Source: Proliferodiscus dingleyae
Lineage: Eukaryota > Ascomycota > Leotiomycetes > Helotiales > Lachnaceae
Assembly (NCBI GenBank): GCA_003988795.1
Contig: QYAK01000004.1
Coordinates: 1-64,000, forward strand
Direction of reading: 5' to 3'
DNA: 64,000 bases
Shown: positions 1 through 12,066 of the stretch, piece after piece
Layout: every line of letters begins with the position of its first letter
Numbering within the stretch: the first letter of the stretch is position 1
The notes under the pieces: model-generated
The model's database searches: none
The model's input: the letters and a program-made list of their open reading frames with translations, nothing else
What the model was told of the DNA's origin: nothing
Translations under genes and position numbers: made by a program

Positions 1-35
<35 letters not shown>
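1..35. repeat. Poly-G homopolymer, 35 bases
   Basis: The window opens with 35 consecutive G. It may continue to the left of the window. Such a long G run is rare in fungal DNA and can be either a real G tract or a sequencing or assembly artefact. Confidence 0.9.
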
Positions 36-37
<2 letters not shown>

Positions 38-350
38 TGGCCTGGGACCTTCTGGCTGGAGCTGGATTTGTGTTGGATACCGGACGGGAAGCTGAGTCGG
101 GGGGGAGGGGAGGTGGGCGTGATGGAGAGGTAGGGGAGTAGCGAATAGCAGTAGTAGCAGTAGTAGCAGATTGCAGCAGCAGATTGTATACTGCACTTGT
201 AAGTCGGTAGGGACAGGGGCGGACTAGAGGGCTTGAAGAGGGAAAGAAAACATAACATGGGAGTAGTAAGTAGGTAAGTTGGGTAGGGAAAGTAGGGGAA
301 AGGGGAGGGGGGGGAGCAGGAGGGCTGCTAGTGCGCACAGTAAGGCTACC

Positions 351-399
351 TACTCTGCTCTACTCTGCTCTACTCAACTCTACTCTACTCTACTCTACC
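351..399. repeat. (ACTCT)n pentanucleotide repeat
   Basis: Imperfect tandem copies of the five-base unit ACTCT, with a few GCTCT and CAACT variants. The same unit recurs at 37891-37927 and 48372-48396. Confidence 0.85.
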
Positions 400-738
400 T
401 GCCCTCCCTGCCCTCCCTGCTCTCTACCTGCACTTCCGCAGGTCTAAGGTTAAGCTCGCCAGCGCGCGTGCATGTCCCAGGTCCCACTGTGGCCACTTCG
501 CCATGTGCTCGTCCGCGAATCTTCTACTGGAGTCGGAGTAGTGGATGATCGTGGATGGTGTGTCCCAGGGTGGCGGCGCTATGGGATCTGGGCGAGGGTG
601 TCGGGGGTGCTGGGGGTGTCCTAGGATGACGAGGGTGTCGAACGTATCAGCGCGTGTCAAGCGTGTCAAGGAAACCCAAGATGCTGGTGGTGGTGATGGT
701 GGTGGTGGTGGTCGACTGTTAAGACGCTCACGGAAAGT

Positions 739-800
739 GGACTGGACTGGACTGGACTGGACTGGACTGGCTCGACCCGACTCGACTCGACTCGACTCGA
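739..800. repeat. Adjacent (GGACT)n and (CTCGA)n repeats
   Basis: Positions 739-770 are about six copies of GGACT, followed at 778-800 by four to five copies of CTCGA. Related but less regular GGACT/GGGCT units continue at about 1028-1062. Confidence 0.85.
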
Positions 801-1646
801 ACGACGACTACGACTTCGACTGGGACTTCGGCTGGCTCGCCTGTCTGGTGCTCACTCTGGAGACTTCCGGCGCCGTAGACTGCATCCGTGATAGAGCACT
901 GCAGACAGACTCTACCTCCATTGGAGTGGTGTCTCCGTTGTTGCACAGAATCAGCGCAGGGCTAGTTTGCGGCGATTACTCAGTTACGGAGATTCTGCTC
1001 TTTAGGGGAGGGAATGCAGGATCGAGTTAAGACTGGACCAGACCAGACTGGGCTGGACTGGGCTGGTCCGCGCAACAAAAAACACTTCACGACATCGCGA
1101 CTTGCCAAGGTGGCGCATTCTTCAGTCTTTCTCACGCAATGTCCTTTCATCAAAAGAAACCGCTCGTCTCCTCTCAAGTGTGGTTTTGTTTTCTTTTCCT
1201 TCGCCCCCCTTCTCCCCGATCAGCTTCTCTTTGCTTATTGCTCGAAAGGCGATTGTGTGCGTGCAGTGGTTCTGTCTTGCCCACGGATGGCGCGCTGTCC
1301 AGAACCGCCGGCCGACCACTCGTCGCCGTCCCCGAGCTTGGGATCAGTATTGAGCATGGGGTGTGCTGCAGGCATGGGGCATCTGCTGCATGCAAGAGTC
1401 TACCATGGCCAAAATGCTTTCTTGGCCCCAGCAGCCAGAAGCTAAGAGGCAGCGAGGCAGCAAGACACGCATGGACGTGCTGATTTCCTCGCGGGATGGC
1501 TCACACTCCCTGCTAGTGTAGGACCGGGGGCGATTTTTGCACTAACAGTGAGTGACAGACTTGGCTTGGGGACAGATCAAATAGCTCGGGTGGGTGTACG
1601 ACCTGTGCCTTATTGCTGATGGCAGACTGGGACTGGGCACGAGATT

Positions 1647-2387
1647 ATGCAGCAGGTTGACAATTCTTTTCCCAATATGGCGGTCACACTACCAGGCCAG
1701 CCGCCCGCCCGTAATTTCAATTTTCCGTGTCTTTCCTGTTCACATTTCCTGGTAGGTTTTCTTATTGGTTCCCCAATCCGCGCAGATGGACTGCGTGGGA
1801 GGGGCATGTGGGCCGGATTTCGAGATGTGAGCGTGCAGAATAAGACAAGGATAGCGGCCATGGTTATTTGGGTTCCCAGAGAAACATCCAGATCATCCAG
1901 ATCATCCAGACCTAGCTCCAGCTACAATTCGAGAGATGGTCATCACTGTTGGTTGTTGCTCGTTGGTGAAATCATGTTGCTGCGACTTGGGAAAGTAGCA
2001 ATACGAGACGAAGCTGCCTCGCTTGGAAGGCCGCGAGCAGCTACGCGCCACACTGGTGCTTTCTTTTATATATATAATTTGACTAAAAAGTCTCGTGTCC
2101 TGGGCACAGAAGCAGTAAATGCGAGCTTGAACGTCCTGGTCCTCCCCGCTTCTGTTTTAGGACAATGTTGGCAGTCTGGATTGAAAGTGGACTTCTTCTT
2201 TCCCCTTCCCTTCGTCAGCTACGCGCATGGGTCCAACATCGCTACAGACCCCTCGACGATTCGTCTATGCCCAACTTTAGCGAGTTGCCGAGCTGATGAT
2301 TCCCGAGTTGCAATACTCTGCTGCGTCCCGCGAGCCACTGAGGGCAATCTACCGGTGCTTGGGCCCGTTACGATGACGAACGACTGA
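1647..2387 (+). CDS. Orphan ORF, 246 codons, doubtful
   Basis: An ATG-initiated frame of 246 residues is open here; it is the longest frame in the first 9 kb. I recognise no domain. The predicted protein has a serine/arginine-rich patch near residues 80-95, no convincing signal peptide and no conserved motif. Codon usage does not look clearly coding. It could be a chance ORF, an orphan gene or part of a long non-coding transcript. Confidence 0.12.
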   Translation: MQQVDNSFPNMAVTLPGQPPARNFNFPCLSCSHFLVGFLIGSPIRADGLRGRGMWAGFRDVSVQNKTRIAAMVIWVPRETSRSSRSSRPSSSYNSRDGHHCWLLLVGEIMLLRLGKVAIRDEAASLGRPRAATRHTGAFFYIYNLTKKSRVLGTEAVNASLNVLVLPASVLGQCWQSGLKVDFFFPLPFVSYAHGSNIATDPSTIRLCPTLASCRADDSRVAILCCVPRATEGNLPVLGPVTMTND

Positions 2388-4107
2388 GTGCTCAAGCAAT
2401 GGCCTACAGTTGGTCAGTTGAAATATGGCGCAGCCGGCCAGCTATTGCCTGTCTCGCGTGTCGCGTGGAGAGTGGGACATTTAGGTTGGACCTGAAGAGC
2501 ACTCCACGGTATTACAGTAAGTCATTCTACGTGTGAGGGAGTAGCAGCGTCTTGAGGCGGATCAGTTGCAACCAACACAGACAGGGCCATGACTTCGAAG
2601 ACCAAAGAGGGTCCAGCATCGTCGATATGCGATGAAGCATGGACTGACTGGAATGGCACGGCGTGGCATGCTGCACTCCGCACTGGGAAGCAGCCTTGTA
2701 CGAATCAAAAAGGGTGGCTATAAATAAAGTTGCTTCAGCCGGTGTTAACAATTTATGACCCAGACACCCGGGACATGAGGAATCGATCGGCTCGACTCTT
2801 CAAGACAAATGCACTGATCTGATGTCTTCGATCGATGTACGATGCCTGTTTCTGATGGCAGTCTCACCAGGAAAGCTCTCATGCGTCGACCTGGCAAGTC
2901 CCGCATTCCAGGCCGGGCTCGCAAACTTCTGCCAGTGATTTGCATCTTGAGAAAACTAATCTGTCGATGAGACAAATGAGTGTCACTTGTCGGCGGCAGC
3001 AAGAACAAGTCAGGATTTAAGGTCGTCTATTTTCCCCCAATGTGGACTGGCCCAGCAATCTCCTTCGGGGCATGATCTAGAACGGGCCATGCCTCGCTGC
3101 AGCGCAGCATTGCGACAGCTGAACCCGCCAAATAGTCAACTGCAAGTCTGCCACACTACCGCGAACCCATCTGTACCTCCACGGAGCTTAAAAATTATTG
3201 CATTTCTGCTGCTGCAAGGCTCGGATCGCATTCTTCTCGCCTGGACGCTGTACGATGGACTGCGACTGCGACTGCAGTCACTAGTCACTTCCTGCGAGCC
3301 CGTCCCGCAGCCTGATGCTGTATGTAGCTGAAGAGAAGCGGTGTCAGTATCCAAGCCCGCAGCACCGGGGAGAAAACAGGGTTGAATGAAGGGGCCGGTG
3401 GAAGAGCAGAAGCTGAATGCGAGAAGCATGGCTTCGCATCTCCTCTTGCTATCCTGCGTGCGGTATCACGAATGTTGGCGCAAAGCCTCGCCGTTTATGT
3501 GTGCTGGAGGCTTGATATGATCATCAACGGGGGACTTGTACTGCAATCTGGATATATGTCTACAGTGAGTAGTCCCAGTACTTTGGGTGCTCAAATCCTC
3601 CTCCGCCGCCACAAACGCCTCCCGGTTCATGCATCGGGGTTTTCCCTGCCTAAACACAACCAGAAGTAAACAGTTTACCAGTACGCTCATTCTTCTGCCA
3701 CCACCTCCCCCTTTCGTCCACCATACCCCATGCTTTCCGTAGGTACCTAATCAGACCGCTATTCTTATCAAATCTACGATAATAATAACCGATGGTCGCC
3801 CCCAACATCATTAGGTCCGTGGGTCCGTGGTAACAAGGGAGCCGTGAGCCGGAGTCAAACAACTACATTTCAGCTTAAACCACATCCCCCTTCCCTGTTT
3901 CTCGTGTTACAAGTCGGCTCCTGTTGGTCAGCGGAAGCTGCAAGCCTTGAACAATACAGTAATATTTATCGAGGCTACCATGCGAGTCTGACATTCTTGC
4001 TCACGAGCTTCTGTCTTATATGAGCGTCCGGTCTGGCACGCAACAGTCTTCCGCCATTCGTCAAACCCTCAAACATTTCACACCATCCAGCAGCTCAGAC
4101 TCACCAG

Positions 4108-4437
4108 ATGACAATGCCAATGGTGACAGATATTACTATACATAGTCTTTCGCAGCATTTGAGTAACCAGCTATGCTTCTTGCTGGTTATGGGTATTTTG
4201 AGCGATGGAATTGGATCAAGCCAGACCCTTAGCAGTGCTACTTCCGAAAATGTGCATGAATCAAAATTTCCATTGCCTGTCGTTTTAGAGCCGCATCTTG
4301 GGTTGCAGGGCTGTTCAGCCACTGGGTGCAATAGCGAAGAGGTGTGTCCAGGGTCAAACATAGATGCTTGTCTGCCGCCAAGTTCAGTCAGAAAAGAAAT
4401 AGTGGCGTCCCATCCTCCTTGCTTACCATGTGTGTAG
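4108..4437 (+). CDS. Possible small cysteine-containing protein, doubtful
   Basis: The ATG follows a short C/A-rich stretch that resembles a fungal 5' leader, with a TATA-like cttatatga about 90 bases upstream. The 109-residue product has a hydrophobic stretch near residues 22-31 and six cysteines in its second half (around residues 69-108). No family is recognised. A spliced small secreted protein is possible, but the signal peptide is not convincing. Confidence 0.15.
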   Translation: MTMPMVTDITIHSLSQHLSNQLCFLLVMGILSDGIGSSQTLSSATSENVHESKFPLPVVLEPHLGLQGCSATGCNSEEVCPGSNIDACLPPSSVRKEIVASHPPCLPCV

Positions 4438-5757
4438 GAACATGGTCCTCCGGTCTAATTCCATCCACCAAAACCTTACTTCAGATAAGATTCGGCCATC
4501 TAAGGCGCGAAGTATGCGCTTGTGGCCTTACTTGCATTCTTGCATTCTTCTTCCTGCTTACTCACATACACCACGCGCAAATACCTTGCTGAATCATATC
4601 CAAAAATAGAATAGCAGTCTCACTTCTCCGTACAACAGAGCTTTTCTCACGATCATGCAATAAGCAAGACAAAGTATCATGGCATCTCTGAATAGCTGTC
4701 TTTGATCTCGTTTCACCTGATCACAACATTGGGTGGTAAGACCGATGTTTCGCAGGCCAGAAATTTGACAAATTCTTCACCTGCATACTTCGGATAGACC
4801 GACCTAGAACGAAATGAAATGCGTGGCAGGGTATTGAAAAACCGAGTCGCGGTCGAGGTCTCGGACCGCCATTCTCCCCAGAATCTCGTTTCGGGAATGC
4901 ATTCTTCATACAATGTTGCAGGTCATCTACTCTGTCTGTGATTTTTCCGGAGCTGCTCGTTATTGAGGAAATCTGAGTACTTTATGGAAGGTATCATGCT
5001 CGTTGTGTCACAAGACAGGTCTTATGTTGCTGCCTAGTCCGAGCAACCTTTCCAGCGAGGTGGGCACTGACAAATAAAACCCAAACGGGTACGTGCCGCG
5101 TTTGGTACATATCGGAGCACCAGGTATTATATTGAGTACCCGCAAGACTATGTTAAGTTCGAGTGTTTCTCGCAATTACCTTGCTAGCACCAACTCTCGT
5201 CTCGAAGAAGCTGGGAAAGGTAACCCAACAATTGGTTCTGCATGCCGGATTCGGAAATGGGTTGAATTGCTCTTTAAAATTTCGCCAGAACTACGCAATT
5301 AGACACTTCGCAAGACTTGCTAAAAGAGGCTAGCTCAGCAGCTGGCAGGACATCCAGTAGAAGATTCGCTTGACTTGACGTCGTGATACTTCACTGCGCA
5401 TACTTCCAGCAATTGCCAACAAGACTGCCATACGCTCAATTTTGGCATACGTCATCTCTCACCAAATGGTAAGTCTCAGGCATTCAGCAGAGAAGGCAAC
5501 CGTGTCTCCTTTTCAAATCTGACCAACATCTGGCGTCACCAAGATAATCATTAATGCACAGTTCCTTCGACTATACAATTGGGACTCGCCTGCAGAAATG
5601 ATAGAAACCTTAATTCCAAAGATTGGGTGGGTGCAGAATGCACTACTGCTCTGCAGTCCGCATAGAAATCAATTACTAATTCCTTCCGATGAGACGTTCT
5701 ATCGTGTAACCTTGTTAGTACTATTCTATCACGCAACAGCTCCCGACGATGGGAAGT

Positions 5758-6171
5758 TCAATTGTCAGCGCATGCGCAACATGAGTACGATCTTGAAGAG
5801 CATTGATGTGCCAACAGGCTGAAGACAAAATTCCACCAGTACTGGGAAGCGTGATCCCTGAGCGAATTTTCTAAGATACTCTCTTGACGATTTGAACAGT
5901 TGTTCAGGTCAAATTGCGAATACAGGCGTCCAGCTTTCTGTGCAATGAGCTTGAGGGGTTGCTCTTCGTCGACCAAGCACTGTAGCCAGATATCGCAACA
6001 TTTCGAAATTGCTCCAATCGACCCATCAAATCGGTCATTTAGAGAAGGCCGGCAATTGTTGAACCTGAGAACCTCTTTCGCGTCCAACCTAACCACGCCA
6101 TACCGTTTACCATCATCTAGAAATTCGCGTCTTGTAAGGTCACTGGTTCCCTTACCAGCAACTGATTGCAT
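5758..6171 (-). CDS. Orphan ORF, 137 codons, doubtful
   Basis: An ATG-initiated minus-strand frame with an acceptable protein-like composition: a charged N-terminus, then a Cys/Trp-containing middle and a cysteine-rich C-terminal end. I recognise no domain. It may be a single exon or a decayed piece of a larger gene; no clean splice-linked partner was found nearby. Confidence 0.15.
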   Translation of the reverse strand: MQSVAGKGTSDLTRREFLDDGKRYGVVRLDAKEVLRFNNCRPSLNDRFDGSIGAISKCCDIWLQCLVDEEQPLKLIAQKAGRLYSQFDLNNCSNRQESILENSLRDHASQYWWNFVFSLLAHQCSSRSYSCCACADN

Positions 6172-9102
6172 TGTCTACTTTCGACAAATCAGGCCGTACA
6201 AACCTTAACAAAGCCCATCGCCGTAAGGTCACCCGACTGGTTGGTAAGTGAACGCTATAGCATAGTGCACTTAGACTACTTCCACAGATCCATAACCCCC
6301 CCAGTTCTTCTACTAACACTGACCCTCATCTCTCCGCCCCTGGAAGTCACGGCTAGTCGAGTAATCCAGCCCTACTGTATGTGGAAGAGGCTTTAGGATA
6401 AGCTTCTTGGTCGGACGTAGCCGAAGACAGTTATGATCCAGGCCAATCGAGAGCTACTGACTCGGTGCCAACCGCGCAATCTTTAGCTTCGGCTCCTAAG
6501 ATCTCGGGGAACCTAACTCCCTCAGGCTTAGCTACAAGATGACCCAAATCACTGGGAACTCAAAAGATAGCCTTTGCGGGGGAGTAGAGCGAGTTTCGGA
6601 GGCTAAGAGGGATTACGTTGCAAGAGGTCTAGATTGTTGGAGATCGTGATTGTGAAATGGCACCACTTCAGCTGTCAAGCGACAACCCAGAGCAAAGCTC
6701 GGGCCATATGCGCTAAATATTTCGTCCACATGTATAGCACATCACTTTTAGCACGCAGGCGGGCGGTGGCGGTACTTTACGCAAGTTGACTTCGAGACGG
6801 CAGTATTGAGTCAAGCGTGGGGGCTCCGTTCTCAGAAACGATTTATCTTGGCGATGAGGCATACAACTACATCAGAAGAAATTACAGACAGGAGACAGCT
6901 ATGACGATGATGTATACCGCATGTCTTTCTCACCACCCCATCAGCGAGAATCATCGAGGCAATTCATCGGTCAATCCGCAGTCACCGCGGCTGAGGAGGC
7001 AGATGGGGAAGGGAAATCAGCTCAAGTTCTGGGAAAGTCGTCCACAAACTTTGAATAGCCAAGAGATAAGTTTGAGTTTTGCATATGAATTGATTTTTTT
7101 ACAAGCGTCTGTGAAATTGGACTTGGCACCAGCGACCACCGCGCGACTCAAGAACACTTCGCAAGCTGCATTTAACGGTTGAACTTTTCGTCCCCACTGC
7201 AAGATTCCCATATCTGTCTATTCTACATCTGTGGAAAACGCATCCTTGAGAATCGATTTGAGGCTTGCGCAAGGTGGATGCTATGCTTTTCACTAGTCTG
7301 CTTATAGTCATCTTCGGCTCCCCTATTTCCCCTTTCAGTCACTCAAACGCGGACGGACGAAGTCATGTCTGCCGCGACATCGAATCCGATGGCGGGATGG
7401 TATAATTCAATACATTGCTGCAGAGACAGGCCAGCCTTGTCCGAACAGAGTTTTGCTCGAGCGAAATTGGGGGTTTTGAAATTAGGGCACGGTCCCGGGG
7501 AGCTAAACGATGGGGTCGTAGATACATCTCGTACTCCTAAGCGAACCTATGTTTAATTAATTAGGTCGTCATCAGTGTTTTCAGCTTCTCTCAGTCCTCA
7601 ATCTACTGTGCCTACAACGCGTCACCCACGTGGCCTCGAACACTATATGGATGCTCACTCGCGCATCTCATGCTCTCAGATACAAGCACGAACCATTGAT
7701 TAGAGACTTAGTGGTAGATGGAATAGATCTCACATAACTGACTAGTATTTTGAAAGAGCTGGCGAAATAAGCGAGTTTCTGTTGTGATAAGCCTCCTGAT
7801 CTAGCCACGACGCCTCGAAAGAGCGATAGTTGACAAAGCCCTGTTACGCATGTTCAATTCACTGCTTACAACCCAAATGTTGTCGGATACTCATACTTGC
7901 CATTCCTGCTCTCTAATCCCGTTGAAATGCAGCTATGATGAGGGAAATCGTGCAAAGAGAAATACTAGATCGATTTGGTGTCTTGAATGATAGACAAGTA
8001 GCCCTGCCCGGGAACTTTGGACTGGGTAGCTACAAGCCGCTTCACCATTGTGAGGAAGTAGAAGTCAAGAAATCCAAGTGATGCATCCACCATTCTAGGA
8101 CGAAGTTTAACACCTATACCAAGCACCTTCTGCGGATCCAAGAATGAGCTGCGATAGTAAGATTACGCAACCAAGGTCAAGTCGAATGGTGCTATCCGAA
8201 GCCAGAACAGCAAAGACTTGGACAAGTCGTTGCAGAAGGCATTGTGGACGGGACACAGCAGAGGAACAAGATGATCTAATAAAGGTGATCCCTTGAGCTT
8301 CAAGTCTTTCAGCTTACTATCAGTTACAAATCAGAAGACTGCATGCCGCGATTCCATGCTCAAAAGCCACGAAGCCATGTGAAATATTTCATTGTTCTAA
8401 TCTCTACTCGAACATCAAGAAATTATCTTCGTCCCTGCTTAATGTGCTGTCTCATTGATACAGTCACCGAATCCCTGCTAGAATAGCTCGAATAGGTACA
8501 TTATCTTATGACACGATAGTGCTTCTAATGAGAGGAAAATTATGTCGGAGCTATATAACTATACCATTGGCTAGTAATCAGGATTTACCTACCATGGCCT
8601 TGTTCTGTGCCGGTCTGGCCACCTTCACATACTCTCGAACCGATCTTCAAAGGCAACAAGCCAGCTGCTAAACTTGAAACAACCAGCACATTGTCATGGC
8701 TATGGCTTAAAGCTAGTTCTTGGATCCTGCATACTCGACTGCCATTATTGTCTATCATTGTGCCAGAAACACAGCCACAAATCAACGAATTAAGTGATGG
8801 CAATGTTTTCAAGTCAGGACAGTTGGATATGGAGAACCTCCCGCGTAACGGTAGTCGGGATATAAGGAGGAGTCTAGATACTACACACACGACTGTAAGA
8901 GTGATATAGCTATACTGTCAATGGAGACTAAAAAGTATCTGGTGGTTCAGTTTGAGACGAACTTCACAATGGCTGGGCAAGAGGATATTTCTGAAGCTGA
9001 TAATGATTTGTCATTTCGGTAATTCTATACATTTATACAGATGTTCTTAGCCCTTCTCTTTTCATTTCGATGCAATGCCTTAGACTGTCCATCTCCCATA
9101 CT

Positions 9103-10907
9103 CTACTGCTTGAAATCCTCAGGGCCGATCATCAACTCGGGCTTCACAAGTCTATCGAAGTCCTCCTCGCTCAATGCCTTTAGTTCCATAGCTGACTCCT
9201 TGAGAGTCAAACCCTTCTTGTGAGCATTCTTGGCAACTTTGCTTGCCATGTCGTATCCGATCTTAGGATTCAAGCAAGTGACCAGCATCAAAGACTCCTT
9301 CAAAATGCTGCTGATCTTCTCTTCATTTGCTTGAAGGCCAGCAACGAGGTTCTTCTCAAAGCTACGCATGCCATCGCTAAGGATGCGGATGCTGTGGAGC
9401 AGATTTCTGATGACTAAAGGTTTGAAGACGTTGAGCTCAAATTGCCCATTCATACCACCCTGCAAAAGTCAGTGTCAAGGGCCAAGCATAAGAGAGTAAT
9501 GTATAGGCTTGAAAGGCTTCTGGTCTACGGATAATCTTGCCGAATAGTGTTGCAATAAGGAATCTTCGGACTTACAATTGTGGTAGCACTATGATTACCA
9601 ATGACTTGGGCACAAACCATAGTCAAAGCTTCACACTGAGTTGGGTTGACTTTGCCAGGCATAATACTGCTTCCTGGTTCATTCTCGGGTAGGGCGAGCT
9701 CTCCAAGTCCACAGCGGGGGCCGGAGCCCAGGTATCTGATATCCTGGGCGATTTTGAATAGGGAAGATGCGAGGGTATTGAGAGAACCTGACGCCTGAAC
9801 AATCGCATCATGAGCAGCAAGAGACTCAAATTTGTTTGGTGCCGTCTTGAATTCGGTACCTGTCATCTTGCTAACCTCTGAGGCAATAGCTTCGGCAAAA
9901 CCTTTGAATGTATTTATTCCCGTACCAACAGCAGTTCCACCTTGAGCTAGTAAACGAAGGTCGGGAAGGGAGGATTCAACACGCTTGATGCCAAAATCAA
10001 GCTGGGCCACATATCCGGAGAATTCTTGCGCGAGCGTTAAAGGTGTGGCGTCCTGAAGGTGTGTACGACCAATCTTGATGATTTTCTTTGCTTCAAATTC
10101 GTCGACTTTTGCTTGGAGGGCAGATCGGAGGGACTTGATGGCTGGAAGAAGTTCGGATTCGATTTCGAGGACCGCAGCGATATGCATAACAGTTGGGAAA
10201 GTATCATTTGATGATGCGCTCCTGTTGACATGGTCGTTGGGGTGAACGGGTTTCTTGCTACCCATTGTGCCCCCAAGGATCTCAATCGCACGATTAGAAA
10301 TGACCTCGTTTGCATTCATGTTCGATTGTGTCCCAGAGCCGGTCTGCCAGACAACAAGAGGAAAATGGTCTATCAGCTTTAGAGAAGCTACTTCAGCAGC
10401 AGCCTGCTGAATAGCCTTGCCAATCTTAGGATCAAGACCAAATTGCATGTTTACCGTGGCGGCTGCGCCCTTCAATATACCAAACGCCTTGACAATGGGA
10501 GGTGGCATGCGGTCTTGCGGCTGGTTGATCTTGAAGTTTTCCAACGACCGCTCCGTTTGCGCTCCCCAGTACTTGTCTGCTGGGACCTGGACCTCTCCAA
10601 AAGCGTCCGTCTCTATCCTTGTATCCTGTTCCTGAGCCATTGCGGATGCTGTTGTGTGGAATTGTCTGCCAGACCGGGGTTGGATGGAGGTGCTCGAGAG
10701 CTTTTGTGAGGGTATTGCGCGGTATTCGTGAGATTTGGATGCAGATCGGGACGTGGCAGAAGCTGTGAACAATCTACCTTGAGAAGCTCGAGATGGGACG
10801 GAAGGGAAAGCAATGCCTGCATTGGAGGCAGGAGCTGTCCTCGGTCCAGTTCGAGTACAAGCAGCACCTGACAATGCGGAGCTCGCTCTTGCCGAACGCA
10901 GCATCAT
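9103..10907 (-). CDS. FUM1: Fumarate hydratase (class II fumarase), mitochondrial
   Basis: Converts fumarate to L-malate in the TCA cycle. Two exons: 10907..9576 and 9459..9103, with an intron of 116 nt (GTAAGT donor, GCAG acceptor) that joins ...SATTI to GGMNGQFE. The product is 562 residues. Family motifs are intact: SGTQSNMNANEV, HPNDHVNRSASSNDT, GRTHLQDATP and the class II signature GSSIMPGKVNP at about residues 412-422. The first 89 residues are rich in Ser/Arg with no acidic stretch, as in a mitochondrial presequence. A second ATG at 10640 (MAQEQDT) starts just where the enzyme core begins and would give a 473-residue cytosolic form. I chose the ATG at 10907 because the longer frame upstream has only a TTG. 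The upstream neighbour is divergent. Confidence 0.95.
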
Positions 10908-12066
10908 GGTGGAGGAGGGAGCGGCTCGTCCGCAGGAATTGCACCTGTCAAAGGCAGTCGCACAAAGGGAATCTATGAGTTCGAATTGAAGCTGTTGAGA
11001 TTTGGCTAAGTCGATTGCAATGGCAGAGCCAATTGCAGATTTTGCGTACAAATACAGATCTGTTCGATAAACTTCTCAGATCCCAAGCCGAAGCTCTCTT
11101 CGCGAGGAAATCTATTGGGGCCGAACTTCGGGCGGGAGTATCCGGAACACCTCAAGATGGTCTTCCCCCACCAGTATCAACTCAATCCTCATATTAGCGC
11201 AGTCTATCTTACCACAACTGCTACCAACGTATGTCAGAGCAATGAATAGGCGTGCTGTTACTTACTTGCATCTAAACTTCCGGCTGCCTAAAATTTCATT
11301 GCAGATTCCACACTTGAAGCGAGACATCAAAGCGAAACGATAATAGTAGACGCGGCAACCCTACCCCTCTACTTCTCGCCTCGTCAAGACGTCTAAACGT
11401 CATGCTTCTCAAACCATTTAGTGCATGTTCTATCGACGGGTAGCTGATACACATGGGTTCGTGGAGGATGTGCTAAGATTCCCATACCAGTGACTTTCTA
11501 TCCTTGGGGATTCGGTTGTCCCTTGGGGGCGGTCGAATACTTCACGAGGTGACACGGCGAATTTTGTCTAAGACATGGCTGAGGAGAGCGTTTTTTTCTA
11601 TCAGCCATGTCGTAAAGCATCTTAGTGGGTGTTTGCGGCGGAATGTCCTTCTCCGTGCCAACTGAGACTCCAAAGAGATTCTTACCAGCCAGCATTTTCT
11701 GCAGACTTGCGAATTGTGGACACAAGTAGTGCCCAGCGTCACGGCCGATGAGAGAATGGAAAAATAAGTTTTAACAATTAGCGTTTGCAACCTACTTTGT
11801 TTCGTCTTTACTTATGCTCTGATCTACGCTTTCGTGGTGAAGTTTCTAGATCAAAATACCGTGGTATCTATGGTTATACGTCCTCTCCTGCTTGGGAATG
11901 TAGTACGCCTTTGTTTCTGAGCTGTCCTACCACAATACCATTGAGGAATAGGGGGAGAGCATCTTTTGCCGCAAGTTCATTCCAAATCATACTATATTTT
12001 AAGACTCAAATAATAGAAACTTCGTCCTGCAGACGTTGTATACTTCAATGCAATTAATATTTCACC
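10908..12066. other. Intergenic region between divergent genes
   Basis: This stretch separates the fumarase gene (left, minus) from an acyltransferase gene (right, plus) and should hold both promoters. No ORF of interest was seen. The last 100 bases before the acyltransferase ATG are AT-rich, as in many fungal leaders. Confidence 0.6.

Larger units (their letters stand above)
1..9102. other. Gene-poor region
   Basis: No gene with a recognisable product lies in these 9.1 kb. The first 1.1 kb is low-complexity: a G homopolymer and several pentanucleotide repeats. The rest is mixed-composition DNA with only short ORFs on both strands, of which three are listed separately as weak candidates. A nine-base unit (catccagat type) is repeated about three times near 1885-1911. 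I see no transposase, reverse transcriptase or terminal repeat here. Promoter and leader sequence of genes beyond the left edge could be included. Confidence 0.6.

Noticed and set aside
8585..8909. Pair of roughly 100-codon frames on opposite strands
   Set aside because: They overlap each other almost fully, lack motifs and splice partners, and are expected by chance in this length.
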